Positions 49,563 through 58,075 of a DNA stretch of 64,000 nucleotides are shown here, in pieces. The first letter of the stretch is position 1. Each line of letters opens with the position of its first letter. The position numbers were made by a program, and so were the translations under genes. The notes below the pieces were generated by a model. It searched no databases. It saw only the letters and a program-made list of their open reading frames with translations, and was not told where the DNA came from. This DNA is from Vescimonas sanitatis (GTDB lineage Bacteria > Bacillota > Clostridia > Oscillospirales > Oscillospiraceae). Location of the stretch: contig NZ_JBMGPW010000005.1 in the NCBI RefSeq assembly GCF_049060325.1, positions 1 to 64,000 of the forward strand, in the 5' to 3' direction.

Positions 49563-52500
49563 ATGCAAAAAAAGCTCTCAAAACAGAATAATTCCGGCTT
49601 TACGCTGTCCGAAGTCCTCATCGCGGTCGCCATCCTGATCGTGCTGCTGGGCCTGGCCATGATCCCCATCACCCGCCATCAGCGCGACCTGCGCCAGACA
49701 GAACTGGACGCCAGGGCGGAGATCGTCTACCACGCCGCCCAGAACAAATTGTCCGAACTGCTGGCCAATGGCCGCATTTCCGACTGCTATGCGGAGGATC
49801 TGCAGCCCCTGAACAACACGCCGCTGGACGCCGCCGAGAGAAAAACCTCCCTGTACTATGTGACCTCCGCCGCCAAGACCGGCGAAGGCTCCGCCGCCGC
49901 GGCCATCCTCCCGGAGGACCAGGTGGACCGCCAGCTGTGGGACAACCATTGGGTGATCGAGCTCGACCCCGCCAGCGGCAGCGTCTACGCCGTGTTTTAC
50001 AGTGAAAAAAACCTGACCTACGACTTTGACAGCTTCAATCCCCTGCGGTTCCGTGATGGCCGGCTGAGCGCCGGCGCCACCGTGGGCTATTACGGCGGCG
50101 ACAGTGTGCAGTCCGAGATCACCGGCAAGCTGACGCCCCATATGGAGATCATCAACAAAGAGCAGCTTCTTCTGCGCGTCACCTGCGACACGCCTATGGA
50201 GCCGCTGCACTTCTATGTGACCGTCTCCGACGGCGTCCACAGCACCTCCCGCATCGAGCTGACCGGCAGCGAGGTCAAGACCGACTATCTCACCTACACC
50301 GCCACCATGGTCCTGGACTCTCTGACGGACGGTATGCGCTTCGGCCAGCAGGCCCGCTTCAAAAACAAAAATCTGACCCCCGGCGCGGACCTGACCATCA
50401 CCGTGGAGGTGACGTGTGAGAACCGTCTGGTGGACTCCGCCTCCGGCACGCTGACCGCCAACAGTCTGTTTGCCGAGGTTCGCGGCGGCGACACCGCCGT
50501 TGTTACCTACGCCCGCCACCTGCAAAATCTGGACACGGCCTCCCGCTTGCCCGACAGCATCACCCGCGCCGTGCAGGAGCAGGATATCCAATTTGTCAAC
50601 GAAAACGCCGACGACGGCTGGGACCGCCTGTACGGCTCCCGCACGTTCACGCCCATCACCAACAGCCGCCTGACCTACTGCGAGAGCAAGGCCACCGTGA
50701 ACGGTCAGGTCTACCACCCGGTCATTTACGGTCTGACCGTGAACACCACCGGCGACGGCGGTCTTTTTGCCGCCTTCTCCGGCACGCTGAAGAACCTGCG
50801 CCTTTGCGGCGCCGACATCACCGCCTCCGGCAATGCCGGCGGCCTGGCCGGCCGTCTCAGCGGCAATACCGAGATCCTCGACTGTCAGGTGTATCTCAGT
50901 CCCACCCGCGACAAACTCAGCACCAAGACCGAACAGGACATCTGGCTCCGCGGCAGCACGGCGGGCGGTCTGGCAGGCCGCTGCGACGGCACGCTGACCA
51001 TCCGCCGCAGCTTCGCGGCTACCGTGATTCAGGGCGTCCGCTATGCCGGCGGCCTGGTGGGCAATACGGACAGCGCTGCTCTGACTGTGGACCATTCCTA
51101 CGCGGACTGCTACCTGTATGCCGCCGCCAATAACGGCGTCGCCGGCGGCCTGATAGGCGCCTGCAACGGCACCGCCAATATCGCCCTGTCCAACTGCTAC
51201 GCCGCCGGCTTCCAGAGCGCCGGCACCACCGCCGGTCTCTCCGGCGGCGAGCTCTCCGGCGGTGACAGACTCAAGGCCTGTTACAGTGCCTGCGTCCGCC
51301 TGGGCACCGACATGAAGCTGACCTACTCCACCGCCAAGCCCCCTGCTGCCGGCACGGCTCCCGCCGATATAGACGCTGTCTATTACCTGTTCCCCAGCCG
51401 GAACGATCTGTCCGGCACCAGCTTCATCAATTACGCCAAATGGAGCGGCCAGAACCGTACTGAGGGTGTCAAGGCTCTGGGTACCGCCTTTACCGCGGAG
51501 ACAAGCGACACCGTGGCCTACAACCTCATGGACAACATGGGCCTGAGCACCTACTCCTACCCCCGGCTCACCGGTCTGCCCCACTACGGCGACTGGCAGG
51601 CGGATTTCGAGTCCGGCGCGCTGGCCTACTATGAAAAATACAGCGACGGCACCTACGGCTTCCTGGGTGCCAACCGCTCCACCCTCCGTTCCGGCGGCAC
51701 CGTCGTGGATGACGGCTACGGCATGGTCTACCGCGCCCAGCCCACGGACGCCATCACCGTTGCCTATACCCTGGGCGATACGGCACGCACCGCCACCCTG
51801 TGGAATTCCATCAAACTCGACAGCGAATACTGGCTGGTACGCCTGCCCGACGAGTTGGTCTATACCAGTGAGGTGTCCCCCGCCTTCTACCGTCAGGTGA
51901 CGGTGGATGACATCTCCTACTTTTTCAATCCCCACTTCGCCTGCCGCGTGATCCAGGGCGCCGCCCTGCCCAGCGCCCCGGCGGAGATCGGCCTCCGCAC
52001 GGCCCGTCATCTGCACGACCTGAGCCTGTATTACGATACCTACCGTACCCTGCTGGACAAGACAGCCGTCTTCCGGCAGGAGCGCCCCATCGACTACAAC
52101 AGCTACGCCCGTCCCACGGTGCACACGCAGCCGCCTATCGGTGCCGCGGACGGCAAGCCTTTCATCCACACCTACGACGGCGGCGGCTATACCATCGCAG
52201 CGCCCTCCTTTACCGGCGCCGTCAACACCGACGGCACCAGCTATGCCGGTATGTTCGGTCTGAACCGGGGCACCCTGCGCAATATCATACTGCTCACCGC
52301 CAATAAGGATCGTACCGTTTCTCTGGAAGGTCAGCTCTCTCTGCAAACCGCCTGCATCGGCGCCCTGACCGGCTGCAACGAGGGCACGGTCTACAACTGC
52401 GCCGCCGCGGGCTTCTCCGTGAACGGCGACGCCCGTCACGGCAGTATCCTGTATCTGGGCGGCCTGGTGGGACGCAACAGCGGTACGGTCCGCGCCTCCG

Positions 52501-55500
52501 GCGTCAGCGCACCGCGCCTTTTCGCCAATAGCCTGTACGCCACGCTCTGCGCCGGCGGCTTCGCGGGCGGCAACAGCGGCGTCGTCCAGCAGTGCTACGC
52601 CATGGCCGACATTGAGATCGGCACGATCAACGGCGGCGGCGTGACGCTGGGCGGCTTTGCCGGCAGCAACACCGGCTCCCTCCGCGCCAGCTACTGCGCC
52701 ACAGCCATGACTTCACCCAATGCGGATATTCACGGCTTTGCCCCCACTGCCGGCGGCGTATCCGGCTGCTGCTACCTCAACGGCGGCACATACCGCTTTG
52801 TAGACAGCGTTCACCTGTACCAGTACACGGACAGATCCGGCGCGGCTCCGGTGAACGAGCCGGCCCTGCGCGGCATGAGCACCCGGCTGGGCGGCTTTGG
52901 CGCCGTCTCCGCCGCCAATACCTTCCAGCACGATAAGACCCTGGACTCCGCCGGCAAGGCCTACCCCTATCCCGGCATCGTCGCCGGCCACGACGGCAGC
53001 CGCGTCCATTACGGCGACTGGGTGACCCCTGCCGATATGGGCGTTCTGGGCCTGCTGTACTGGGAATATGAGTCCAAGCCCACCGGCAGCGGCTACTATT
53101 TCTCCTCGATCGGTGTCGAGGACGGCGAATACAAGGCCAACAGCAGTCTCTGTGTCTCCCATGACGACGGCGGCACCGTCACCGCTTACGGCTACGGTTA
53201 CTATTGGTCCGCCGGCAGCACCACTGAGCCTGCGCTCTCCACCGGCATCACCGTGACCGGCACTCGCTATACCGAGGCGGCCGATGACCTGCACCGGCAG
53301 ATGCCGGAATTCAATTTCGTCACCTACAAGACCTCCGATAACGGTCTGCACCTGACCAGCGGCACCCAGGCCAACGATGCCTGGACGCTGACCCACGAGG
53401 ACGCCGCGCTGACCTACACCGTCAGCCCCTTCTTTGCCGACGCCTTCGCCCTGTCCTCCAACAATGCGCCGGGAACGGCCTCCAAGCCCTACCAGGTACG
53501 CTCCATAGAGCAGCTGCAATACATTAACTGGAGCTATATCGACAGTCAGGGCAGCACGACGCGCGATGTCACAGGCAGTAATAGTGACTACAAGTACTAC
53601 CCCTATCTGCAATACACCAACCGCCGCGGCAATGCGCTGCAGACAAAGGCGATGGCGCTGGCCGGCGACAGCACCGGCGGCCCCCGTCCTATCCTCACCT
53701 GGCAGCAGACCCACGACCTCAACGGCGCAGGACACGGCACCGCCGCCGACGGCACGGCCGCAAACTACGACTTCCACCCCATTGCCGGCGCGGTGAACAA
53801 CGGCCAGTTGAACAGGGGCAATGAAACCTATGATCTGACGCTGTACAACTGGTTCGGCGGTATCTACGACGGCGGCAACTACTACATCAAGAATGTGAAC
53901 ATCACCTCCCATTGCTACAACGTGGGTCTGTTCGGTACCACCGCCGGCGCGGAGATCAAAAACATCGTGCTCTACAGCGACAACGACGCCGTTATCCAGC
54001 GCAAGACCGACGCCACCCCCGCCTCCGGTGCCACCGGGCCGGAGAATTACGCCACCTCCTACGCCCTGGGCGGTCTGGTAGGCATTGCCTACGACTATGA
54101 TGAAAACCTGAAGGACAAGACGAAGGTCAGCACCATCAGCAACTGCGCCATTGCCGGCTACACCGTGACCGACAACAGCAAAAACCGGCAGTTCGTGGGC
54201 GAAGCCGCCATCGGCGGGCTGGTGGGCGTATCCAGCGCCAATCTGAACAGGTGCTCCGCCGTGGTCAAGCTGAATATCAACTGTACCCACCGCTACGCCA
54301 GTGAAACAAACACCGGCGCCATGAACAAGGCCCAGTGGGGCAACTATGTCCGCGTGGGCGGCCTGGTGGGCGGCGTCCGCTATGATGTGTCGGACTGCTA
54401 CACCGGCGGCAGCATCACCGTCGCCAACGATCTGCTGAACGAGCGCATCCTTACCGGTGAACCCAACACCTCCTTCGTGGATCGCTATGAGAAGACGCCT
54501 AAATCCGTCAAAATGACCCAGGGCGGCGCAGAGGCCGGCCCGGACACCTACGTGTACATCGGCGGCATCGGCGGCAGCGGCTTCTCCGCCACCTTCTCCA
54601 ACTTCTCCGGCAGCAAGGACGGCCAACCCACCTACAACAACTGCTACACCTACATGACCTTCCCTGCCATGGAGGGCACCATCACCGGCATCTCCCTCAT
54701 CGGCAGCATCGCCGACCGCGCCGGCGTGAACGGCGGCACCGCCCGGCTGACCATCAACAACTGCTACTACCTGGACAGCAGCGCCGCGATCTACTTCGGC
54801 AACCTCCCCACCTTCTACGGCAAGTCCACCCAGTCCAATGGGCAGTACACCTACTACTCCCTGGCCACCCTGCTGAGCACCGATACCGCGCGGATGGATA
54901 TGCTCCGTGGCAAGCTGAGCTATCTGTCCAAGTACACCTGGAACACCGGCAGCAGCCCCTACAACATCAACGACCTGACAGCCCTGAGCTACGAGCAGAT
55001 GTCCGGCCGTGCGGACATCGACGGAAAGAGCTTCACCGCGCTGCTGAACGGCGGCAGCGACGACGGCAGCTTCCACTGGGTCACCACGGAGGAAAACGGC
55101 CAGTCGGCCCACGGCAAATACAGCTTCCCCGGCAGTGCGGCAGCCCTCCGCGGACAGGACTACCCCTTCCCCACCGTATTGACCCAGGGCACCGCCTGCC
55201 TGCACTACGGCGAATGGCCCTCCCGCGGCCTGTACTGGAGCAGCGGCGTCCTTTCGCTGGACCGTATCACCACCCCCAACGCCACGCTGTCGCTGCACTT
55301 CACCCAGGACACCGACGCTGACGCCACACCCACCATCACCTGCTCCCGCGAGGGCATCGTGGACGTCTCCGTACCGCAGGCACAGACGCCCCCGGCAGAC
55401 GTCAGGCACAGCTACGCTGTGACCCTCACCGGCCTGTCGGTCGGCTCTACCGAGGTCTTCGCCACGCTGGGCGGCTATACCGCCCGACTGCTGGTGAGCG

Positions 55501-56633
55501 TCACCTCCACGCTGGACATCTCCGTGGACGGCCTGCCCGGCGATGACTTCTTTGTCGGTGACACCTGTAATTTAACGCTCACCGCCCGCGACAGCCGCGG
55601 CAGCGCACTGGATGTCGAATGGACAGTCACGCCCCAGCACGGTGACAGGGTCCTCACGGCCTCTGCCCCCGCCGTTGATGCCGGCGGCACGGTCTCTGTC
55701 ACCCTCACCGCCACTGGTGAGGGCGAGGACCGCACCATGGTCACCGCCACTTACACTGCCCCCGGCGGCGAGACCTTCACCAGCCAGTTGCCCCTTGTGA
55801 TCCCCGTCCGCATGCAGGGCGTGCTGGGCATCGCCAACACCTCCGGCGAACCCTCAGTCTACTGGCAGGGCGTCATGGATCGGGACGGCACGGCCTTCAC
55901 GGACGACGTGCCCTCCGGCGCCCCCTACACCGACACCCCCGCCTACACCGGCGCGCCGCTGTACCTGTACGGCCAGGGCAGCGCCGCGGACCTGACGGCC
56001 GCCAACGAGGACGGAAGCTACCGCTTCACCCTCTCCGCCGCTGCTGTCACTGTGGGCGCCGGCACCGACGCCGTGACTTACGACGCCCTCTCCGGCACGG
56101 CGGATTACCGCATCATAGAGGGCGCGCCCCAGAGCCTGACGGACACCCTGTTCACCGTCCGGCCCCTGACCGTCAAGGGCAAGCAGGCGGGCCCCGTGAC
56201 GCTCACTGTCACCCTCATGGACACCGAAGGCCACGCCTTCACCCTGTCCATTCCCTACACCCTGACGGAGGAGGACACCCGGGTGACCGCCACCCTCCGG
56301 GTGGATGAGCAGGCACTCACCCTGTCTGTCCCCTACGGCACAGCGCCGGCGGCAGAAGCCCTGTCCCAGCTGCTGACGGACAACGGCATCTCTCCGGACA
56401 CCATCGACAGCTGGACCCCGGACATCACCCAGCCGCTGTATGCCGACACGGCCTTCACCGCCGTGCGCAAAACGACGGACAGCGGCGGCGCCCCCACCGT
56501 CCCGGACGCCGATACCCCCGCTTCCGGCAGCAAGGACCCGGAGGACACGCCCTCCGATGATCCATCCGCCCCGGACAGCAGCAGTTCCGGCACCGATCCC
56601 ACGCCCGAGCCGTCACCGGACACCCTTCCATGA
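49563..56633 (+). CDS. Giant prepilin-like surface protein, candidate pilus adhesin
   Basis: This 2356-residue protein starts with a type III signal (MQKKLSKQNNSG then FTLSEVLIAVAILIVLLGLA; cleavage after Gly12, Glu at +5). The pilin helix and a domain containing YAVFYSEKNLTYDF (to about 160) precede a very long Gly/Thr/Asn-rich ectodomain. It holds many GLUG-like turns such as AGGLAGRLSG, AGGLVGNTDS, LGGLVGRNSG, AGGFAGGNSG, IGGLVGVSSA and VGGLVGGVRY. Ig-like beta domains lie at about 1900-2150 (VEWTVTPQHGDRV), and a Pro/Asp/Ser tail ends the protein. No wall-sorting signal is present, so it would be carried by the pilus. The ribosome site is weak, suggesting low expression, as expected of a tip subunit. 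Adhesive function is inference. Confidence 0.88.
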   Translation: MQKKLSKQNNSGFTLSEVLIAVAILIVLLGLAMIPITRHQRDLRQTELDARAEIVYHAAQNKLSELLANGRISDCYAEDLQPLNNTPLDAAERKTSLYYVTSAAKTGEGSAAAAILPEDQVDRQLWDNHWVIELDPASGSVYAVFYSEKNLTYDFDSFNPLRFRDGRLSAGATVGYYGGDSVQSEITGKLTPHMEIINKEQLLLRVTCDTPMEPLHFYVTVSDGVHSTSRIELTGSEVKTDYLTYTATMVLDSLTDGMRFGQQARFKNKNLTPGADLTITVEVTCENRLVDSASGTLTANSLFAEVRGGDTAVVTYARHLQNLDTASRLPDSITRAVQEQDIQFVNENADDGWDRLYGSRTFTPITNSRLTYCESKATVNGQVYHPVIYGLTVNTTGDGGLFAAFSGTLKNLRLCGADITASGNAGGLAGRLSGNTEILDCQVYLSPTRDKLSTKTEQDIWLRGSTAGGLAGRCDGTLTIRRSFAATVIQGVRYAGGLVGNTDSAALTVDHSYADCYLYAAANNGVAGGLIGACNGTANIALSNCYAAGFQSAGTTAGLSGGELSGGDRLKACYSACVRLGTDMKLTYSTAKPPAAGTAPADIDAVYYLFPSRNDLSGTSFINYAKWSGQNRTEGVKALGTAFTAETSDTVAYNLMDNMGLSTYSYPRLTGLPHYGDWQADFESGALAYYEKYSDGTYGFLGANRSTLRSGGTVVDDGYGMVYRAQPTDAITVAYTLGDTARTATLWNSIKLDSEYWLVRLPDELVYTSEVSPAFYRQVTVDDISYFFNPHFACRVIQGAALPSAPAEIGLRTARHLHDLSLYYDTYRTLLDKTAVFRQERPIDYNSYARPTVHTQPPIGAADGKPFIHTYDGGGYTIAAPSFTGAVNTDGTSYAGMFGLNRGTLRNIILLTANKDRTVSLEGQLSLQTACIGALTGCNEGTVYNCAAAGFSVNGDARHGSILYLGGLVGRNSGTVRASGVSAPRLFANSLYATLCAGGFAGGNSGVVQQCYAMADIEIGTINGGGVTLGGFAGSNTGSLRASYCATAMTSPNADIHGFAPTAGGVSGCCYLNGGTYRFVDSVHLYQYTDRSGAAPVNEPALRGMSTRLGGFGAVSAANTFQHDKTLDSAGKAYPYPGIVAGHDGSRVHYGDWVTPADMGVLGLLYWEYESKPTGSGYYFSSIGVEDGEYKANSSLCVSHDDGGTVTAYGYGYYWSAGSTTEPALSTGITVTGTRYTEAADDLHRQMPEFNFVTYKTSDNGLHLTSGTQANDAWTLTHEDAALTYTVSPFFADAFALSSNNAPGTASKPYQVRSIEQLQYINWSYIDSQGSTTRDVTGSNSDYKYYPYLQYTNRRGNALQTKAMALAGDSTGGPRPILTWQQTHDLNGAGHGTAADGTAANYDFHPIAGAVNNGQLNRGNETYDLTLYNWFGGIYDGGNYYIKNVNITSHCYNVGLFGTTAGAEIKNIVLYSDNDAVIQRKTDATPASGATGPENYATSYALGGLVGIAYDYDENLKDKTKVSTISNCAIAGYTVTDNSKNRQFVGEAAIGGLVGVSSANLNRCSAVVKLNINCTHRYASETNTGAMNKAQWGNYVRVGGLVGGVRYDVSDCYTGGSITVANDLLNERILTGEPNTSFVDRYEKTPKSVKMTQGGAEAGPDTYVYIGGIGGSGFSATFSNFSGSKDGQPTYNNCYTYMTFPAMEGTITGISLIGSIADRAGVNGGTARLTINNCYYLDSSAAIYFGNLPTFYGKSTQSNGQYTYYSLATLLSTDTARMDMLRGKLSYLSKYTWNTGSSPYNINDLTALSYEQMSGRADIDGKSFTALLNGGSDDGSFHWVTTEENGQSAHGKYSFPGSAAALRGQDYPFPTVLTQGTACLHYGEWPSRGLYWSSGVLSLDRITTPNATLSLHFTQDTDADATPTITCSREGIVDVSVPQAQTPPADVRHSYAVTLTGLSVGSTEVFATLGGYTARLLVSVTSTLDISVDGLPGDDFFVGDTCNLTLTARDSRGSALDVEWTVTPQHGDRVLTASAPAVDAGGTVSVTLTATGEGEDRTMVTATYTAPGGETFTSQLPLVIPVRMQGVLGIANTSGEPSVYWQGVMDRDGTAFTDDVPSGAPYTDTPAYTGAPLYLYGQGSAADLTAANEDGSYRFTLSAAAVTVGAGTDAVTYDALSGTADYRIIEGAPQSLTDTLFTVRPLTVKGKQAGPVTLTVTLMDTEGHAFTLSIPYTLTEEDTRVTATLRVDEQALTLSVPYGTAPAAEALSQLLTDNGISPDTIDSWTPDITQPLYADTAFTAVRKTTDSGGAPTVPDADTPASGSKDPEDTPSDDPSAPDSSSSGTDPTPEPSPDTLP

Positions 56634-56658
56634 CCCACCGCAGAAAGGAGGCCCTCCC

Positions 56659-57288
56659 GTGCACAAACTGAAAAACCAACAGGGCGCCACGCTGATGATG
56701 GCCCTCCTTCTGCTGCTGGCCGCCAGTATGGTCAGCGCGGTGATCCTCACCGCCGCCACCTCCTCGGCCCGCCGTCTGGAGAATGACCGGGCTGCCCGGC
56801 AGGCGTATCTGACGGTCAGCTCCGCGGCCCGTCTGCTGCGTGATGATATCCTGAACGCCTCCTTTGTCCAGGAGACGGTGAAAACCACCTATACCGATGA
56901 CACCTCCACCGAAACGAGCCGCGAAACGACCTCGCCCACCGGGTTTACGGCCGCATGGCTCAAGGCCGGCAAGGCCGCCGTGGACAGGGACAGCGGCAAA
57001 AGCTTTACCGACACCATCACCCTATCCGTGGACGGGCTGGATGATGTCTCCGCCGTCTTTACCATGGCGCCCAATTACGACATCACCATCGTCCTGCACC
57101 TGGCCGACGGCGGCGACAGTGACTGCCGCCTGGTGCTGACGCTCCGCGAAAACAAGGCCGATCCCACTGTCAGCACCGTCAGCGGCGGCGGTCTCTGGGT
57201 CCGCGATGTCACCACGACCACAACAACGATCTCCTGGTCGCCGGACAACGCCACCATCGAAAAGGAGGCGGTCGTATCAAAAAGCTGA
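56659..57288 (+). CDS. PilX-like pilus accessory protein
   Basis: This 209-residue protein begins VHKLKNQQGATLMMALLLLLAASMVSAVIL, a leader with Gly before ATLMMALLL like PilX-type accessory pilins that lack Glu5. The remainder is a soluble, beta-rich domain. The GTG at 56659 follows AAAGGAGG at 56644-56651. It lies between the giant pilin-like gene and two minor pilins, so it probably joins the same tip complex. Confidence 0.75.
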   Translation: MHKLKNQQGATLMMALLLLLAASMVSAVILTAATSSARRLENDRAARQAYLTVSSAARLLRDDILNASFVQETVKTTYTDDTSTETSRETTSPTGFTAAWLKAGKAAVDRDSGKSFTDTITLSVDGLDDVSAVFTMAPNYDITIVLHLADGGDSDCRLVLTLRENKADPTVSTVSGGGLWVRDVTTTTTTISWSPDNATIEKEAVVSKS

Positions 57289-57557
57289 ACAGCACCCACG
57301 GCGAAACGCTGGTAGAGACGCTGGTCTCCATCCTGATCATCGTACTGACCTTCGTGTTTCTGACCACCGCCGCCGTTTCCGCCGCCAAGATCAACGCTAA
57401 GGTCCGTTCCGCCGACATCTCCTTCCACTATAGCAACGCGGTGTCGAACGGCACCGCCGCCCTGACTGCCTCCGGCGGCGGCACCCGCAGCGGCCGCACC
57501 ACCGTGCAGGTCTATGAGGACAACGGCTGCCTCTATTACGAGGAGGTCATGCCATGA
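57276..57557 (+). CDS. Minor pilin with non-canonical start codon
   Basis: The frame reads IKKLNSTHG then ETLVETLVSILIIVLTFVF, a leader and helix with Glu at +5. It continues for about 93 codons, ending with YEDNGCLYYEEVMP. AAGGAGG at 57262-57268 is 7 bases before ATC at 57276, where a start codon is expected. No ATG, GTG or TTG occurs in this frame between the upstream stop-free region and Met57354, which would lose the leader. Either ATC is used, helped by overlap with the previous gene, or a start-codon mutation exists. Confidence 0.68.
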   Translation: MKKLNSTHGETLVETLVSILIIVLTFVFLTTAAVSAAKINAKVRSADISFHYSNAVSNGTAALTASGGGTRSGRTTVQVYEDNGCLYYEEVMP

Positions 57558-58045
57558 ACAAGCTTCGTGACCGCCGCGGCTTCACCCTGACGGAGCTGCT
57601 GTGCGCCGTTCTCATCGTCCTGCTCGTCAGCGCCCTGCTGACCGTGGGCGTCCGCTTCGCCGGCCGCACCTACAACAGCTCCATGCAGCTGTCCGAGGCC
57701 CAGGAGCTGTGCTCCACCCTTACCAGCGTTATCAGCGACAAGCTGCGCTTCTGCGGCACCGTGACCCCCGGCGCGGACGGCAGTCTGGACCACATCTTCA
57801 TTCAGGACCTGGGCAGCGTGGAGGGCGAGGGCGCCGCCTTTCAGGTGGATGCCGACGGCCAGCTCACCCTGGGCAGCACCAGACTGCTCAGCAGCGCCGC
57901 CTATCCCCGGGGGCTCCGGGTCCGCGATGTCAGTCTGCGCTACGACAGTGCTTCGGGCATCTTTACCGTGACCCTTCAGGTGGGCACTGTCGACAGCACC
58001 CTGGCCGAGACAGACTTCGAGGTCCGGCGCTTAAATCACACATGA
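57554..58045 (+). CDS. Minor pilin / pseudopilin
   Basis: This 163-residue protein has a clear type III signal: MNKLRDRRG then FTLTELLCAVLIVLLVSALL, with Glu at +5. The globular domain is beta-rich (LGSTRLLSSAAYPRGLRVRDVSLRYD). It overlaps the previous minor pilin (ATGA). It is the last gene before the terminator and probably one of the tip minor pilins. Confidence 0.88.
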   Translation: MNKLRDRRGFTLTELLCAVLIVLLVSALLTVGVRFAGRTYNSSMQLSEAQELCSTLTSVISDKLRFCGTVTPGADGSLDHIFIQDLGSVEGEGAAFQVDADGQLTLGSTRLLSSAAYPRGLRVRDVSLRYDSASGIFTVTLQVGTVDSTLAETDFEVRRLNHT

Positions 58046-58046
58046 A

Positions 58047-58074
58047 AAAAAGCACCCCCTGCGGGGTGCTTTTT
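58047..58074. terminator. Terminator of the type IV pilus locus
   Basis: AAAAAGCACCCC and GGGGTGCTTTTT arms around loop CTGC, with T-runs on both strands. It also serves glnS from the other side. Confidence 0.9.
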
Positions 58075-58075
58075 C

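Noticed and set aside
49578..55409. Two long antisense frames (953 and 898 codons) opposite the giant pilin-like gene
   Set aside because: The forward frame has a prepilin leader and coherent repeats, whereas the reverse frames are Val/Gly/Ala-rich without motifs. The lack of stops is a codon-bias effect.
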